From Dehalococcoidia bacterium (lineage in GTDB: Bacteria; Chloroflexota; Dehalococcoidia; GIF9; AB-539-J10), in the NCBI GenBank assembly GCA_030606385.1, contig JAUWGN010000001.1, positions 1 to 29,867 on the forward strand: a stretch of 29,867 bases of DNA, in the 5' to 3' direction. The translations under genes were made by a program, and so were the position numbers. Shown here one piece after another: positions 9,298 through 15,982 of the stretch. Every line of letters begins with the position of its first letter. Position 1 is the first letter of the stretch. Under the pieces are notes generated by a model that was given only the letters and a program-made list of their open reading frames with translations, ran no database searches and was not told where the DNA came from.

Positions 9298-9752
9298 TAT
9301 CCTTTCCTTGAGGCCTTGCTATATAGCTGGTCGAATTCATCAGCAAGGCGTCTCAGTTCGCCTTGCTCGGCTTCATTTCGCCGCTCAGTTATGGCTTTTC
9401 TAATGAGTATCAATTTGAATGCTGGTATCTTCAGATACGCGTACCTAGGATTCTCTACTGACATAATCCCGCTAGCTCCAAGGTCAAAAAGAATATCCTC
9501 CAGAGCGCCAGAAATTGGAACAGTATCTGCCGGGCCATAGGTAAAACTCATATCCTGTAACCAATCAGGATACTTTTTGCGCAACTCAGCAAATGCACGA
9601 TACACTGCATTAACCCTCAATCTGGTTCGCTGTTTCTTCCCTTCACCCCTTCCACTCTGGAAACAAAACGCAGCTAACACAGCGTCTGATAAACGAAGCT
9701 CATCTTCAGAAGAGTCTTCTACCTTGCCTCTTCCCAAATGTGAAGATATCAT
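9297..9752 (-). CDS. Conserved-looking 151-aa protein coupled to the HD phosphohydrolase
   Basis: I do not recognise the family. The protein is soluble and charged. It has an acidic N-terminus, a basic helix around residues 39-60 (KKQRTRLRVNAVYRAFAELR), a central FTYGPADTVPISGALEDILF segment, and a charged, probably helical C-terminus (KAITERRNEAEQGELRRLAD). The ATG at 9752 follows AAGGAGGCGATAA, a strong ribosome-binding site. The stop overlaps the HD gene start by one base, which suggests equal expression and possibly a partner or regulator of the phosphohydrolase; that role is inference from context only. Confidence 0.72.
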   Translation of the reverse strand: MISSHLGRGKVEDSSEDELRLSDAVLAAFCFQSGRGEGKKQRTRLRVNAVYRAFAELRKKYPDWLQDMSFTYGPADTVPISGALEDILFDLGASGIMSVENPRYAYLKIPAFKLILIRKAITERRNEAEQGELRRLADEFDQLYSKASRKG

Positions 9753-9928
9753 TTATCGCCTCCTTTTTGATTACCCAGGCTATTTTATAAGTAGAACTCT
9801 TTGCTTTTACCTCCTTTTATCCTCCTACCTTAAATTATAGCACAAAGGTTCTATATAAGAAACGGGGGTTAATGCGGAAGTAACTTAACATGTTTAACCC
9901 TTGTCTTCTACCTCCTTTCATAGATATT

Positions 9929-9957
9929 ATAATATTTTATTTATTGTCATTTGTCAA
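9929..9957 (-). promoter_or_regulatory. Probable promoter of the 151-aa/HD gene pair
   Basis: On the minus strand TTGACA (9957-9952) and TATTAT (9934-9929) are exactly 17 bp apart. The -35 hexamer lies inside the 20-bp palindrome at 9941-9960, so a protein bound there would block this promoter. The implied leader is about 170 nt. It carries four AGGAGG-like purine runs (near 9911-9920, 9809-9831 and 9760-9771), of which only the last precedes a start codon, and a second TATAAT at 9839-9834. Confidence 0.5.
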
Positions 9958-9960
9958 TAA
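9941..9960. promoter_or_regulatory. Operator-like palindrome, copy 1
   Basis: TTATTGTCATTTGTCAATAA has perfect 6-bp arms (TTATTG/CAATAA) around an 8-bp centre. It overlaps the stop codon of the HTH gene and contains the -35 box of the downstream gene pair. A 22-bp stretch (9936-9957) is repeated exactly at 10192-10213. Confidence 0.6.
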
Positions 9961-10177
9961 GTTTTCGCCTCTTGTTAACACGTATTTGAGTAGCAAGCCA
10001 TTTAATCTCAGCATCTGTAAGCATGTAGCGATTGCCAAATTTTTGAGCCGTCGGTAACTTCCTTTTTATCAAATCATCCACTTGTTGACGAGCGTACCTA
10101 TGACGCCCCTTCATCTTAGCTAATTGCTCACAGACCTCCTCAGTCGGGTACATTGGTAAAGCAACGAGCACCGACAT
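9947..10177 (-). CDS. Small MerR/excisionase-like helix-turn-helix protein
   Basis: 76-aa basic DNA-binding protein. After an N-terminal YPTEEVCEQLAKM segment, the pattern RYARQQVDDLIKRKLP, then KFGNRYMLTDAEIKWL, matches the single winged-helix fold of small MerR-like/excisionase (HTH_17) proteins; the C-terminus is basic. No clear SD precedes the ATG at 10177. Methionine 9 (MYPTEEV) is an alternative start closer to where such proteins usually begin. The gene lies between nadD and the 151-aa/HD pair, with palindromes immediately upstream and over its 3' end. It is therefore probably an autoregulator that also controls the pair, although phage-excisionase ancestry is equally compatible with the fold. 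Confidence 0.75.
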   Translation of the reverse strand: MSVLVALPMYPTEEVCEQLAKMKGRHRYARQQVDDLIKRKLPTAQKFGNRYMLTDAEIKWLATQIRVNKRRKLIDK

Positions 10178-10196
10178 AATGCAAAGCTTAATTTAT

Positions 10197-10216
10197 TTAT
10201 TGTCATTTGTCAAGAA
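10197..10216. promoter_or_regulatory. Operator-like palindrome, copy 2
   Basis: TTATTGTCATTTGTCAAGAA differs from copy 1 at one position. It lies about 20 bp upstream of the HTH start and, on the minus strand, contains a TTGACA that could be the -35 box of that gene. The matching -10 (TAAGCT after 17 bp) is poor. Confidence 0.55.
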
Positions 10217-10268
10217 AATCTCTCTACCAAACATAGGTGAATTCCTAAGCCAATAGGTATGTAAGCAA

Positions 10269-10288
10269 TCATTGTCTATTATCAATAA
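10269..10288. promoter_or_regulatory. Operator-like palindrome, copy 3
   Basis: TCATTGTCTATTATCAATAA keeps ATTGTC-N6-CAATAA with a diverged centre. It abuts the nadD stop codon and lies about 90 bp upstream of the HTH start, spaced like an auxiliary operator. Confidence 0.45.
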
Positions 10289-10912
10289 TTAAATGTCCTT
10301 ATTATCACTACCCCTGATGTAGAGCTTCTGCTTCGTGATATATTCTTCTACTTTGTCCGACACAAGATACCGGATTGATAATCCTCGAGCCACACGCTCC
10401 CGAATCTGTGAAGAACTAATATCAATTATCGGGGTAGCGACATAGCTGACCCTATCAGTTATCCCCGGAATATGACGCTCTAAATCCTCTAAAGCTGAGA
10501 AAGCTAAATTTGCTCTGGGCACAACGGCTAACTTGCATAGTTGGATTAGCTTGCTCGGCTCCTTCCACTCAGCAAACTGAGCTAGAGCATCACATCCCAG
10601 GATAAAAAACAAATCCGCCTGAGCACCTAACCGATTCCTGAGCTCAACCATAGTATCTATAGTATACGATGGGCCAGAGCGCTCCACCTCCACATCGCTT
10701 AGTTCAAAGTAAAGGTTAGAGAGAATAGCCAGACGCAGCATCTCCACGCGATAACCTGCCGGGGTAATCGGATGCTGCAGCTTAAGCCACGGCTGACCCG
10801 CAGGTACAAAAAGAACTTTTTCCAACCGTAACTGGACTTGGACTGCTTCAGCAATAATGAGATGCCCTATATGAACAGGGTCAAAGGTGCCTCCCAAAAC
10901 CCCCACTCTCAT
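10289..10912 (-). CDS. nadD: Nicotinate-nucleotide adenylyltransferase
   Basis: Transfers AMP from ATP to nicotinate mononucleotide to give deamido-NAD, the penultimate NAD synthesis step. It is 207 aa, normal length. The N-terminal nucleotidyltransferase motif is GGTFDPVHIGH (residues 7-17) and the C-terminal signature is ISSSQIRERVARG (family ISSTxIR). Between them lie GPSYTIDTM and FFILGCDALAQFAEW, typical of NadD. It is downstream of dnaA on the same strand after a 158-bp AT-rich gap and has no strong SD before the ATG. Confidence 0.95.
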   Translation of the reverse strand: MRVGVLGGTFDPVHIGHLIIAEAVQVQLRLEKVLFVPAGQPWLKLQHPITPAGYRVEMLRLAILSNLYFELSDVEVERSGPSYTIDTMVELRNRLGAQADLFFILGCDALAQFAEWKEPSKLIQLCKLAVVPRANLAFSALEDLERHIPGITDRVSYVATPIIDISSSQIRERVARGLSIRYLVSDKVEEYITKQKLYIRGSDNKDI

Positions 10913-11056
10913 AACTTCACTGTCCGGTTATCCTTGATTATGATAATTATATATTTACCTATAGTATTTAAATAATAATAATACTAATAAGAATGTATAT
11001 AGGGATTAGAAAAAAGCTTTGAGCAAGGGATAAATGCTTCTTAAGCTTGTAACATT

Positions 11057-11065
11057 TTATTCACA
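11057..11065 (+). promoter_or_regulatory. DnaA-box-like site in the AT-rich dnaA-nadD gap
   Basis: TTATTCACA fits the R-type DnaA box consensus TTATNCACA. It sits six bases beyond the dnaA stop codon, at one end of a very AT-rich 158-bp gap (10913-11070) with runs such as AATAATAATAATACTAATAA. It is the only good match I found near dnaA, so it does not by itself define an origin. The gap also holds a TATAAT on the minus strand at 10951-10946, which could be a -10 for nadD. Confidence 0.4.
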
Positions 11066-11070
11066 GTATA

Positions 11071-12417
11071 TTAATACGAATTGTCAATTTGTCGTTTAAT
11101 TTGACTGATTTGCCTTTTCAGCTTGGAATTAACCCCTAAATCGTTAGCTATTTTCTTATATCCATGGAGTATTGTGGCATGATTCCTATTGCCCAATATA
11201 TTGCTGATCTCGGTGAAAGAGTAATTTCCTTTCTCTCGCAGGAGATACGCTGCGATTTGGCGTGCTAGGGAAGTCTCCCTGTCCCTCTTTCTGCCTAGCA
11301 ATTGCTCTAAGGAACAGTCAAAATATTCAGCTACCGTTTGGACTATTAATTTACAGTCATCGTTGTTTTTATTAGTTGTTAATAATTTGGTGACTATTTG
11401 TGGAGTTAAGCTAAGCCCGGTTAACTTGGTATAGGCATCGAGGTATGTGAGGGCACCTTCAAGCTGGTAGACGTTATCCTGTATCTTCTGTGCGATAAAT
11501 TGCAGTGTCTCTTCGATGATAGGGAGTCTCTTCTCCGTTGACTTGGCTTGAAGTATAGCTAACCGTGTCCCAAAATCGAGTGGTTGAATTTGAGTAACAA
11601 GACCACATTGCAGGCGTGATCTTAGCCTGTTGCTGACTAAAGACATCTCTTTGGGGGCGCAGTCAGCAGCGATCACAATTTGACAGTTATTATGATAAAG
11701 CTCATTGAAGGTATGAAAGAAAAGCTGTTGAGTCTGCTTTTTATTATCTAGTAGTTGGAAATCATCGAAAAGGAACATATTTACCGGGGCGAATTTGCTT
11801 CGGAAATGGTCTACATCGTTCTGCTTGACTGCGAGCACAAATTCAGTGATGAATTGGTCAGCGGAGGAGTAAACCACGTTCAGTCCACTTTCTATCGCCA
11901 TGTGCCCGATAGCATGTAACAAGTGAGTCTTGCCGCGCCCAGTGTCTCCATGAATGATGAGTGGATTATAGACCAGTGATGGTTGCTGGCTTACCTCTGT
12001 GGCTGCAGCATAGGCAAGGCGATTACAATCACCCACCACAAATCTGGCGAAAGTGTATTTCGGGTTAAATCGGTAGGTTTTCATCCTGGTGCTTACTCCA
12101 CCGTCGTGCTGCAATGACTTCTCCCTGGCTAGTGTTGGCTGCTGTACCACGAATTGGACCTCTAAGTCTTTTCCTAAGATAATGGCAATGGTCTTCTTTA
12201 TCAATGAGTGAAAGCGTTTTGTAAGATACTCAGCGATGAAAGTATTGGGAACGCTAACTACGAAGACGTCGTTTTCACAACTGATACCTTGACTATCTCT
12301 AAGCCAGGTATCATAGTTTATCCTGTTGACTTGGAGTTGAAGCTGTCCTAAAGCTCTAGCCCAAGCCTCTTTTGCCGAAAATGGTTCACTCATAGAAACA
12401 AAATCACCGATAGCCAC
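11071..12417 (-). CDS. dnaA: Chromosomal replication initiator DnaA (divergent signature)
   Basis: AAA+ initiator that melts the origin. Domain I is residues 1-90 (AWARALGQLQLQVNRINYDTWL). The AAA+ domain has Walker A GDTGRGKT (157-164), Walker B MFLFDD (214-219) and the box VII arginine segment NRLRSRLQCGLVTQIQP. Domain IV has LGRKRDRETSLARQIAAYLL and a signature GNRNHATILHGYKKI (409-423). The usual signature is GGRDHSTVLHA-KI, so a DNA-contacting Asp is Asn here. Sensor I reads IAADCAPKEM rather than SSDRPPKEI. The start is a GTG at 12417 (448 aa) or an ATG at 12393 (440 aa); neither has a good SD, and the second gives a more typical N-terminus. It lies 3.3 kb from gyrB, without dnaN or recF. 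Confidence 0.9.
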   Translation of the reverse strand: MAIGDFVSMSEPFSAKEAWARALGQLQLQVNRINYDTWLRDSQGISCENDVFVVSVPNTFIAEYLTKRFHSLIKKTIAIILGKDLEVQFVVQQPTLAREKSLQHDGGVSTRMKTYRFNPKYTFARFVVGDCNRLAYAAATEVSQQPSLVYNPLIIHGDTGRGKTHLLHAIGHMAIESGLNVVYSSADQFITEFVLAVKQNDVDHFRSKFAPVNMFLFDDFQLLDNKKQTQQLFFHTFNELYHNNCQIVIAADCAPKEMSLVSNRLRSRLQCGLVTQIQPLDFGTRLAILQAKSTEKRLPIIEETLQFIAQKIQDNVYQLEGALTYLDAYTKLTGLSLTPQIVTKLLTTNKNNDDCKLIVQTVAEYFDCSLEQLLGRKRDRETSLARQIAAYLLREKGNYSFTEISNILGNRNHATILHGYKKIANDLGVNSKLKRQISQIKRQIDNSY

Positions 12418-12430
12418 ATAGAGTAATTGG

Positions 12431-12459
12431 AGAATACCAAAATGAAATTATTACAAAAA
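12431..12459 (-). promoter_or_regulatory. Possible dnaA promoter
   Basis: The minus strand has TGG-TATTCT (extended -10; hexamer 12436-12431) with a weak TTTTTG 17 bp upstream (12459-12454). It lies in the 111-bp gap between the divergent dnaA and fmt genes. Confidence 0.35.
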
Positions 12460-12528
12460 CGGTTTTTGGTCATCTAGGGGGGTTTTGACATAACAAAAAA
12501 AATATTTGAAAATACTGTTGGGCTAGTT

Positions 12529-13461
12529 ATGAAAGTTATTTTTATGGGCACTCCGCAATTTGCCGTGCCTGTGTTGGAACGTTTGCTTAATAGTTCTTAC
12601 CAGGTAGTGGCAGTATGCACTCAACCTGATAAGCCGGCGGGGAGAAGGCGGGACCTCATTCGTTCGTCGGTAAAAGCTCTGGCTTTGAATTACCATATCC
12701 CTGTTATGCAACCAAAGACGTTCAAGTCTCCCCAGGCACTACGGGAATTGAGTCGCTTCTGTCCCGATTTCATCGTGGTTGCTGCTTTTGGTCTGATTCT
12801 CCCTCCCGAGGTGTTATCCCTGCCCCGGTTTGGTTGTCTTAATGTGCACCCTTCATTGTTGCCCCGTCATCGCGGACCCTCCCCTGTGGTTAATGCTATT
12901 CTTGATGGGGATGAAACTACCGGTGTCACCATCATGTTATTGGATGCCGGACTGGATAGCGGCCCTATTTTGGCGCAGAGGGAAATGCCTATCTTGTCTG
13001 AAGACACCACTGGCTCACTCACTGATAAACTAGCTCAACTGGGAACTGCTCTTCTGGTGGATATTTTGCCTGAATGGCTTGACGGCAAGATTAAGCCACA
13101 ACCTCAGGAGGAAAACGGAGCTACTTTCAGCAAGCTGATAACCAGCGGGGATGGGAAAATAGACTGGCATCTTCCCGCTGTGGAAATCTGGCGAAGGGTA
13201 AGGGCTTATAATCCATGGCCAGTTTGCTATGGCTGGTGGGGTGACAGAAGGATTAGAATTCACAGCGCTGTTCCTTTGGAGGATATAACTCCAGGAAAGG
13301 TGGGGGAGGTGGTGGCTTTGCCTTCGTCACCTGAAGCAGGTGTGATCACCGGGCACGGCGTCTTGGGCCTTGGTAGAGTGCAACTGGAGGGAAGGAAGGA
13401 AATGTCAATCGCTGAGTTTCTGAGAGGACAAAGAAGCTTTGTCGGCTCAGTTCTGGGTTGA
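12529..13461 (+). CDS. fmt: Methionyl-tRNA formyltransferase
   Basis: Formylates initiator Met-tRNA using 10-formyl-THF. It is 310 aa, full length. The N-terminus is MKVIFMGTPQFAVPVLERL. The catalytic triad of the formyltransferase fold is visible as N105, H107 (in LNVHPSLLPRHRGPSP) and D143 (LLDAGLDSGPIL). The C-terminal OB-like domain covers about residues 205-305. No clear SD precedes the ATG at 12529. A TTGACA at 12485-12490 could be its -35 box, but the following -10 is poor. Confidence 0.96.
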   Translation: MKVIFMGTPQFAVPVLERLLNSSYQVVAVCTQPDKPAGRRRDLIRSSVKALALNYHIPVMQPKTFKSPQALRELSRFCPDFIVVAAFGLILPPEVLSLPRFGCLNVHPSLLPRHRGPSPVVNAILDGDETTGVTIMLLDAGLDSGPILAQREMPILSEDTTGSLTDKLAQLGTALLVDILPEWLDGKIKPQPQEENGATFSKLITSGDGKIDWHLPAVEIWRRVRAYNPWPVCYGWWGDRRIRIHSAVPLEDITPGKVGEVVALPSSPEAGVITGHGVLGLGRVQLEGRKEMSIAEFLRGQRSFVGSVLG

Positions 13462-13475
13462 GGGTACTGGCTTAT

Positions 13476-13503
13476 TTGACTCGATTTTTATTTAAGTTAA
13501 TAA
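13476..13503 (+). promoter_or_regulatory. Possible promoter of the leader/radical SAM unit
   Basis: TTGACT at 13476-13481 and TAATAA at 13498-13503 are 16 bp apart, in the AT-rich gap after fmt and 20 bp before the leader SD. Confidence 0.3.
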
Positions 13504-13524
13504 TATTTGGCGGAGGCGGGAGAG

Positions 13525-13566
13525 ATGTATTTTGTGTTACTTGCCATAGGACTGGGACGAAGATAG
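13525..13566 (+). CDS. 13-codon leader ORF ahead of the radical SAM gene
   Basis: An ATG preceded by a purine-rich GGAGGCGGGAGAG opens a frame reading MYFVLLAIGLGRR and stopping at a TAG (13564-13566). The radical SAM gene starts four bases later, in the same frame, with a TTG that has no SD of its own. The simplest reading is a translated leader peptide that loads ribosomes for the downstream gene. A nonsense-interrupted N-terminal extension is the alternative, but the downstream gene's first residues are already a zinc ribbon that needs no extension. Confidence 0.4.
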   Translation: MYFVLLAIGLGRR

Positions 13567-13569
13567 CCG

Positions 13570-14679
13570 TTGTTATCTAGATGCAGAAATTGTGGCAAAG
13601 AATCCCCCCTTATTTCCCGAATATTGGGAATATGTGTGGATTGTATTCGGGAGGACTTCACTGCAGTAGTGCCTGACATAGAGGAAGCTCACCGCGAGTC
13701 GCGAAGCCAATTCAACCTCCCCATTCATCCTCCTAGAAGCGAAACTGGTCCTCAATGCCATATTTGCGTAAACGAATGCCGACTACCCCCAAACGGCAGG
13801 AGCTATTGTGGGCTCCGCTATAATGAAGGGAACAGGCTCAAGGGTGCTACGGCAAATAGAGCTAATGTTAGTTGGTATCATGATTCCTTGCCGACCAACT
13901 GTGTAGCAGACTGGGTTTGCCCCGGTGGCACCGGAGCTGGCTATCCTCGTTTTGCTTATCGCAGCGGACCTGAATATGGCTACAAAAACCTTGCCGTGTT
14001 TTATCATGCCTGCTCCTTCGATTGCTTATTTTGCCAGAACTGGCACTATCGTGACTTAGCGTTACGGGAGTCCAATATTACTGCTTCAATGCTTGCTGAT
14101 GCTGTTGATGCGCACACTTCATGCATTTGTTACTTTGGTGGTGACCCCACGCCGCAGTTGCCCCATTCAATCCGTGTTGCCCGGCTGGCTCTGGAGAAGA
14201 ACAAAGGCAGAATCCTTCGCGTCTGCTGGGAGACCAATGGCTCAATGCGTCCCGCTCTATTGAAACAGACTGCCGAAATTGCTTTAAATTCCGGTGGCTG
14301 TATTAAGGTTGATCTCAAAGCCTGGGATGAAGGATTACATATTGCTCTTTGTGGTGTAAGCAACAAAAGAACCCTGGAAAACTTTCAGCTCCTGGCAGAA
14401 TATGCTCGGAAGAGACCTTCGCCGCCATTCTTGATAGCAAGCACTTTGCTCGTCCCGGGATACATAGACCGGGAGGAAATTTCCCGGCTTTCCCGGTTCA
14501 TTTCCTCCCTTAATCCTGATATCCCCTACTCGCTTCTTGCCTTTTATCCCCACTTTATGATGAGGGATTTGCCTACCACTTCTAGGCATCACGCTGAGGA
14601 ATGCCTGGCGGAAGCAAAAACACAGGGATTAAAAAGCATAAGAGTTGGCAATGTCCATCTTCTCAGCGATGATTACTAG
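13570..14679 (+). CDS. Radical SAM protein, AmmeMemoRadiSam/PflA-like
   Basis: 369-aa cytosolic Fe-S enzyme. The SAM cluster motif is CSFDCLFCQNW (C148, C152, C155), followed by YFGGDPTPQLP, WETNGSMRP and a KVDLKAWDE strand, as in pyruvate formate-lyase activase relatives. It is preceded by a zinc ribbon (C5, C8, C22, C25) and a second Cys set, CHICVNECRLPPNGRSYCG (C63, C66, C70, C80). This layout, with CQNW and the N-terminal CxxC pairs, resembles the AmmeMemoRadiSam radical SAM family. Its substrate is unknown, and the usual AMMECR1 and Memo partners are not beside it. The TTG start at 13570 is the first codon after an in-frame stop and has no SD, so translation probably depends on the leader ORF. 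Confidence 0.82.
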   Translation: MLSRCRNCGKESPLISRILGICVDCIREDFTAVVPDIEEAHRESRSQFNLPIHPPRSETGPQCHICVNECRLPPNGRSYCGLRYNEGNRLKGATANRANVSWYHDSLPTNCVADWVCPGGTGAGYPRFAYRSGPEYGYKNLAVFYHACSFDCLFCQNWHYRDLALRESNITASMLADAVDAHTSCICYFGGDPTPQLPHSIRVARLALEKNKGRILRVCWETNGSMRPALLKQTAEIALNSGGCIKVDLKAWDEGLHIALCGVSNKRTLENFQLLAEYARKRPSPPFLIASTLLVPGYIDREEISRLSRFISSLNPDIPYSLLAFYPHFMMRDLPTTSRHHAEECLAEAKTQGLKSIRVGNVHLLSDDY

Positions 14680-14709
14680 GAATCGGGCTTACCCTCTGCC
14701 CACTGCTTG

Positions 14710-15015
14710 CTAGTCAAGTTGCTTATTTGCTTTAAGCTCGTTGTAGCACTCGCTGCAATATACCGGTCTACCTTCACGGGGCTGGAACGGCACTTCTGTG
14801 TCTTTACCACACTGGGCACACACCGCAGGGAACATCTGGCGTCTGAAGCCGAAGTCGTCTCCGTAACGCTGGGCTTTTCTTGCTTTGCGGCACGCTGGGC
14901 AACGCTTGGGTTCATGAGCATAGCCTTTAGTGGCAAAGAACTCTTGTTCCTCAGCGGTGAAAGTGAAAGTCGCGCCGCAATCAGCGCACTCGAGCGTTTT
15001 CTCTACATAACCCAC
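14710..15015 (-). CDS. Zinc-ribbon protein with CxxC-x17-CxxC domain
   Basis: 101-aa small protein with two zinc-ribbon modules. The N-terminal one is CADC followed by CPACRKARKAQR (residues about 10-50). The C-terminal one is CAQC, 17 residues, then CSEC, which is the CxxC-x17-CxxC architecture. Such proteins are common in Dehalococcoidia and related anaerobes and are of unknown function; nucleic-acid or protein binding is inferred. The start is a GTG at 15015 with AGGAGG seven bases upstream. It is convergent with the radical SAM gene and has its own promoter. Confidence 0.85.
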   Translation of the reverse strand: MGYVEKTLECADCGATFTFTAEEQEFFATKGYAHEPKRCPACRKARKAQRYGDDFGFRRQMFPAVCAQCGKDTEVPFQPREGRPVYCSECYNELKANKQLD

Positions 15016-15132
15016 TGGATGACCTCCTCTATATTAAATTGTTGGCTAGAGCTAAGGTCACTCAGCACCTTGAATAAACCTAGCGGAGTTTAACCCGGTA
15101 TGCAATGACCTAAAACCAACTCCAACAGAAAT

Positions 15133-15161
15133 ATTGTATACCACAAGGCTTTATATTGCAA
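15133..15161 (-). promoter_or_regulatory. Sigma70-type promoter for the zinc-ribbon gene
   Basis: On the minus strand TTGCAA (15161-15156), a 17-bp spacer and TACAAT (15138-15133) give a near-consensus promoter about 120 bp upstream of the GTG. Confidence 0.55.
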
Positions 15162-15211
15162 TAGTGATTTGGCTTTTGGGGGCAATGTGATAAAATCTTT
15201 ATTGATTAGCT

Positions 15212-15595
15212 ATGCCAGTTTACGAATACCGTTGTAATTCCTGCCACCGCAAGGTTAGCTTATTTCGGCACAATTTTTCGCCTGATGCTCCTGCCTGCCC
15301 TCACTGCGGGGGTGAGCTCAAACGGACATTCTCCACTTTCGCCATGCATAAAACCTACAAGGATGTTTATGACGATATACTTTCCGACAGAAACTTGACT
15401 GAGGGGATGATGCGTAATGACCCCAGAGCTTTAGCTGAGTGGAATAAGAGAATGACCGGAGGCGAGAAGCCTCCTCCAGATTATGAGGAGATGACTGAAA
15501 GAATGGAGAGCGGGGAATGGCCTGTTGAGCAGATTGAACAAAAGAGGAAAGAGGTGATGGGCCTATCCGAGTCATCAGAGGCGGAAGGGGATTAG
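15212..15595 (+). CDS. FmdB-family zinc-ribbon protein 1
   Basis: 127 aa. It begins MPVYEYRCNSCHRKVSLF and continues with CPHCGGELKRTFSTF, the FmdB/CxxC regulatory-protein zinc ribbon (two CxxC pairs in the first 42 residues). The rest is a charged helical tail (about 43-127) without recognisable motifs. No SD precedes the ATG, and the only promoter-like sequence (GATAAAAT at 15189-15196) is close enough to suggest a very short leader. It heads a four-gene run with a second fmdB-like gene, thiE and a translin-family gene. Named for similarity to a putative regulator of formamidase; the real role is unknown. Confidence 0.85.
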   Translation: MPVYEYRCNSCHRKVSLFRHNFSPDAPACPHCGGELKRTFSTFAMHKTYKDVYDDILSDRNLTEGMMRNDPRALAEWNKRMTGGEKPPPDYEEMTERMESGEWPVEQIEQKRKEVMGLSESSEAEGD

Positions 15596-15607
15596 CAAGG
15601 AGGCAGA

Positions 15608-15982
15608 GTGCCAATCTATGAGTTTATCTGCCATGATTGTCGTGAAAAGACGAGTATTCTGCTGAGGAGTATCTCGGAGCCTGTTTCGGCCACCTGTCGC
15701 TTTTGCGGAAGCACTAATTTATCCCGTACTGTATCAAGCTTCGCCTACCATAAGTCATTACAAACTGTATGGGAGGAGAGTGGCGAACCATCAGCGCATC
15801 TCAGCGATGATTATTACAAAGACCCACGCAACATCGGGCGTTGGGCGGAGAAGAAATTTAAGGAAATGGGTGAAGAGATGCCTTCCCAGCTTAAAGAGGA
15901 AATACAGGCAGCTAGAGAGGGTGTGATGCCCGGGCCTCTGAAGGATTTACAAAATGCCTCACCAACCGCTTCGTATAGTTGA
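15608..15982 (+). CDS. FmdB-family zinc-ribbon protein 2
   Basis: 124 aa, a diverged tandem duplicate of the preceding gene. It starts MPIYEFICHDCREKTSIL and has CRFCGSTNLSRTVSSFAYHKS, with the same two CxxC pairs and helical tail, and both copies share an AxHK segment after the ribbon. The start is a GTG at 15608 with AAGGAGG directly upstream, 12 bp after the first gene's stop. The 3' end overlaps thiE by 29 bp, implying cotranscription. Confidence 0.85.
   Translation: MPIYEFICHDCREKTSILLRSISEPVSATCRFCGSTNLSRTVSSFAYHKSLQTVWEESGEPSAHLSDDYYKDPRNIGRWAEKKFKEMGEEMPSQLKEEIQAAREGVMPGPLKDLQNASPTASYS

Noticed and set aside
9753..9928. Several AGGAGG-like sites in the leader of the 151-aa gene, suggesting upstream small ORFs
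   Set aside because: No ATG, GTG or TTG lies at a usable distance after any of them except the one serving the real gene. The 18-codon ORF at 9891 (minus strand) has its SD 19 bases away.
10913..11070. Replication origin next to dnaA
   Set aside because: AT-rich with a single DnaA-box match, but no box cluster or clear unwinding repeats. Gene order alone is not enough.
12485..12528. fmt promoter from TTGACA at 12485
   Set aside because: Perfect -35 hexamer, but no acceptable -10 at 16-18 bp spacing. Not listed as a feature.
14680..14709. Bidirectional terminator between the convergent radical SAM and zinc-ribbon genes
   Set aside because: The 30-bp gap contains no inverted repeat with a T or A tract.
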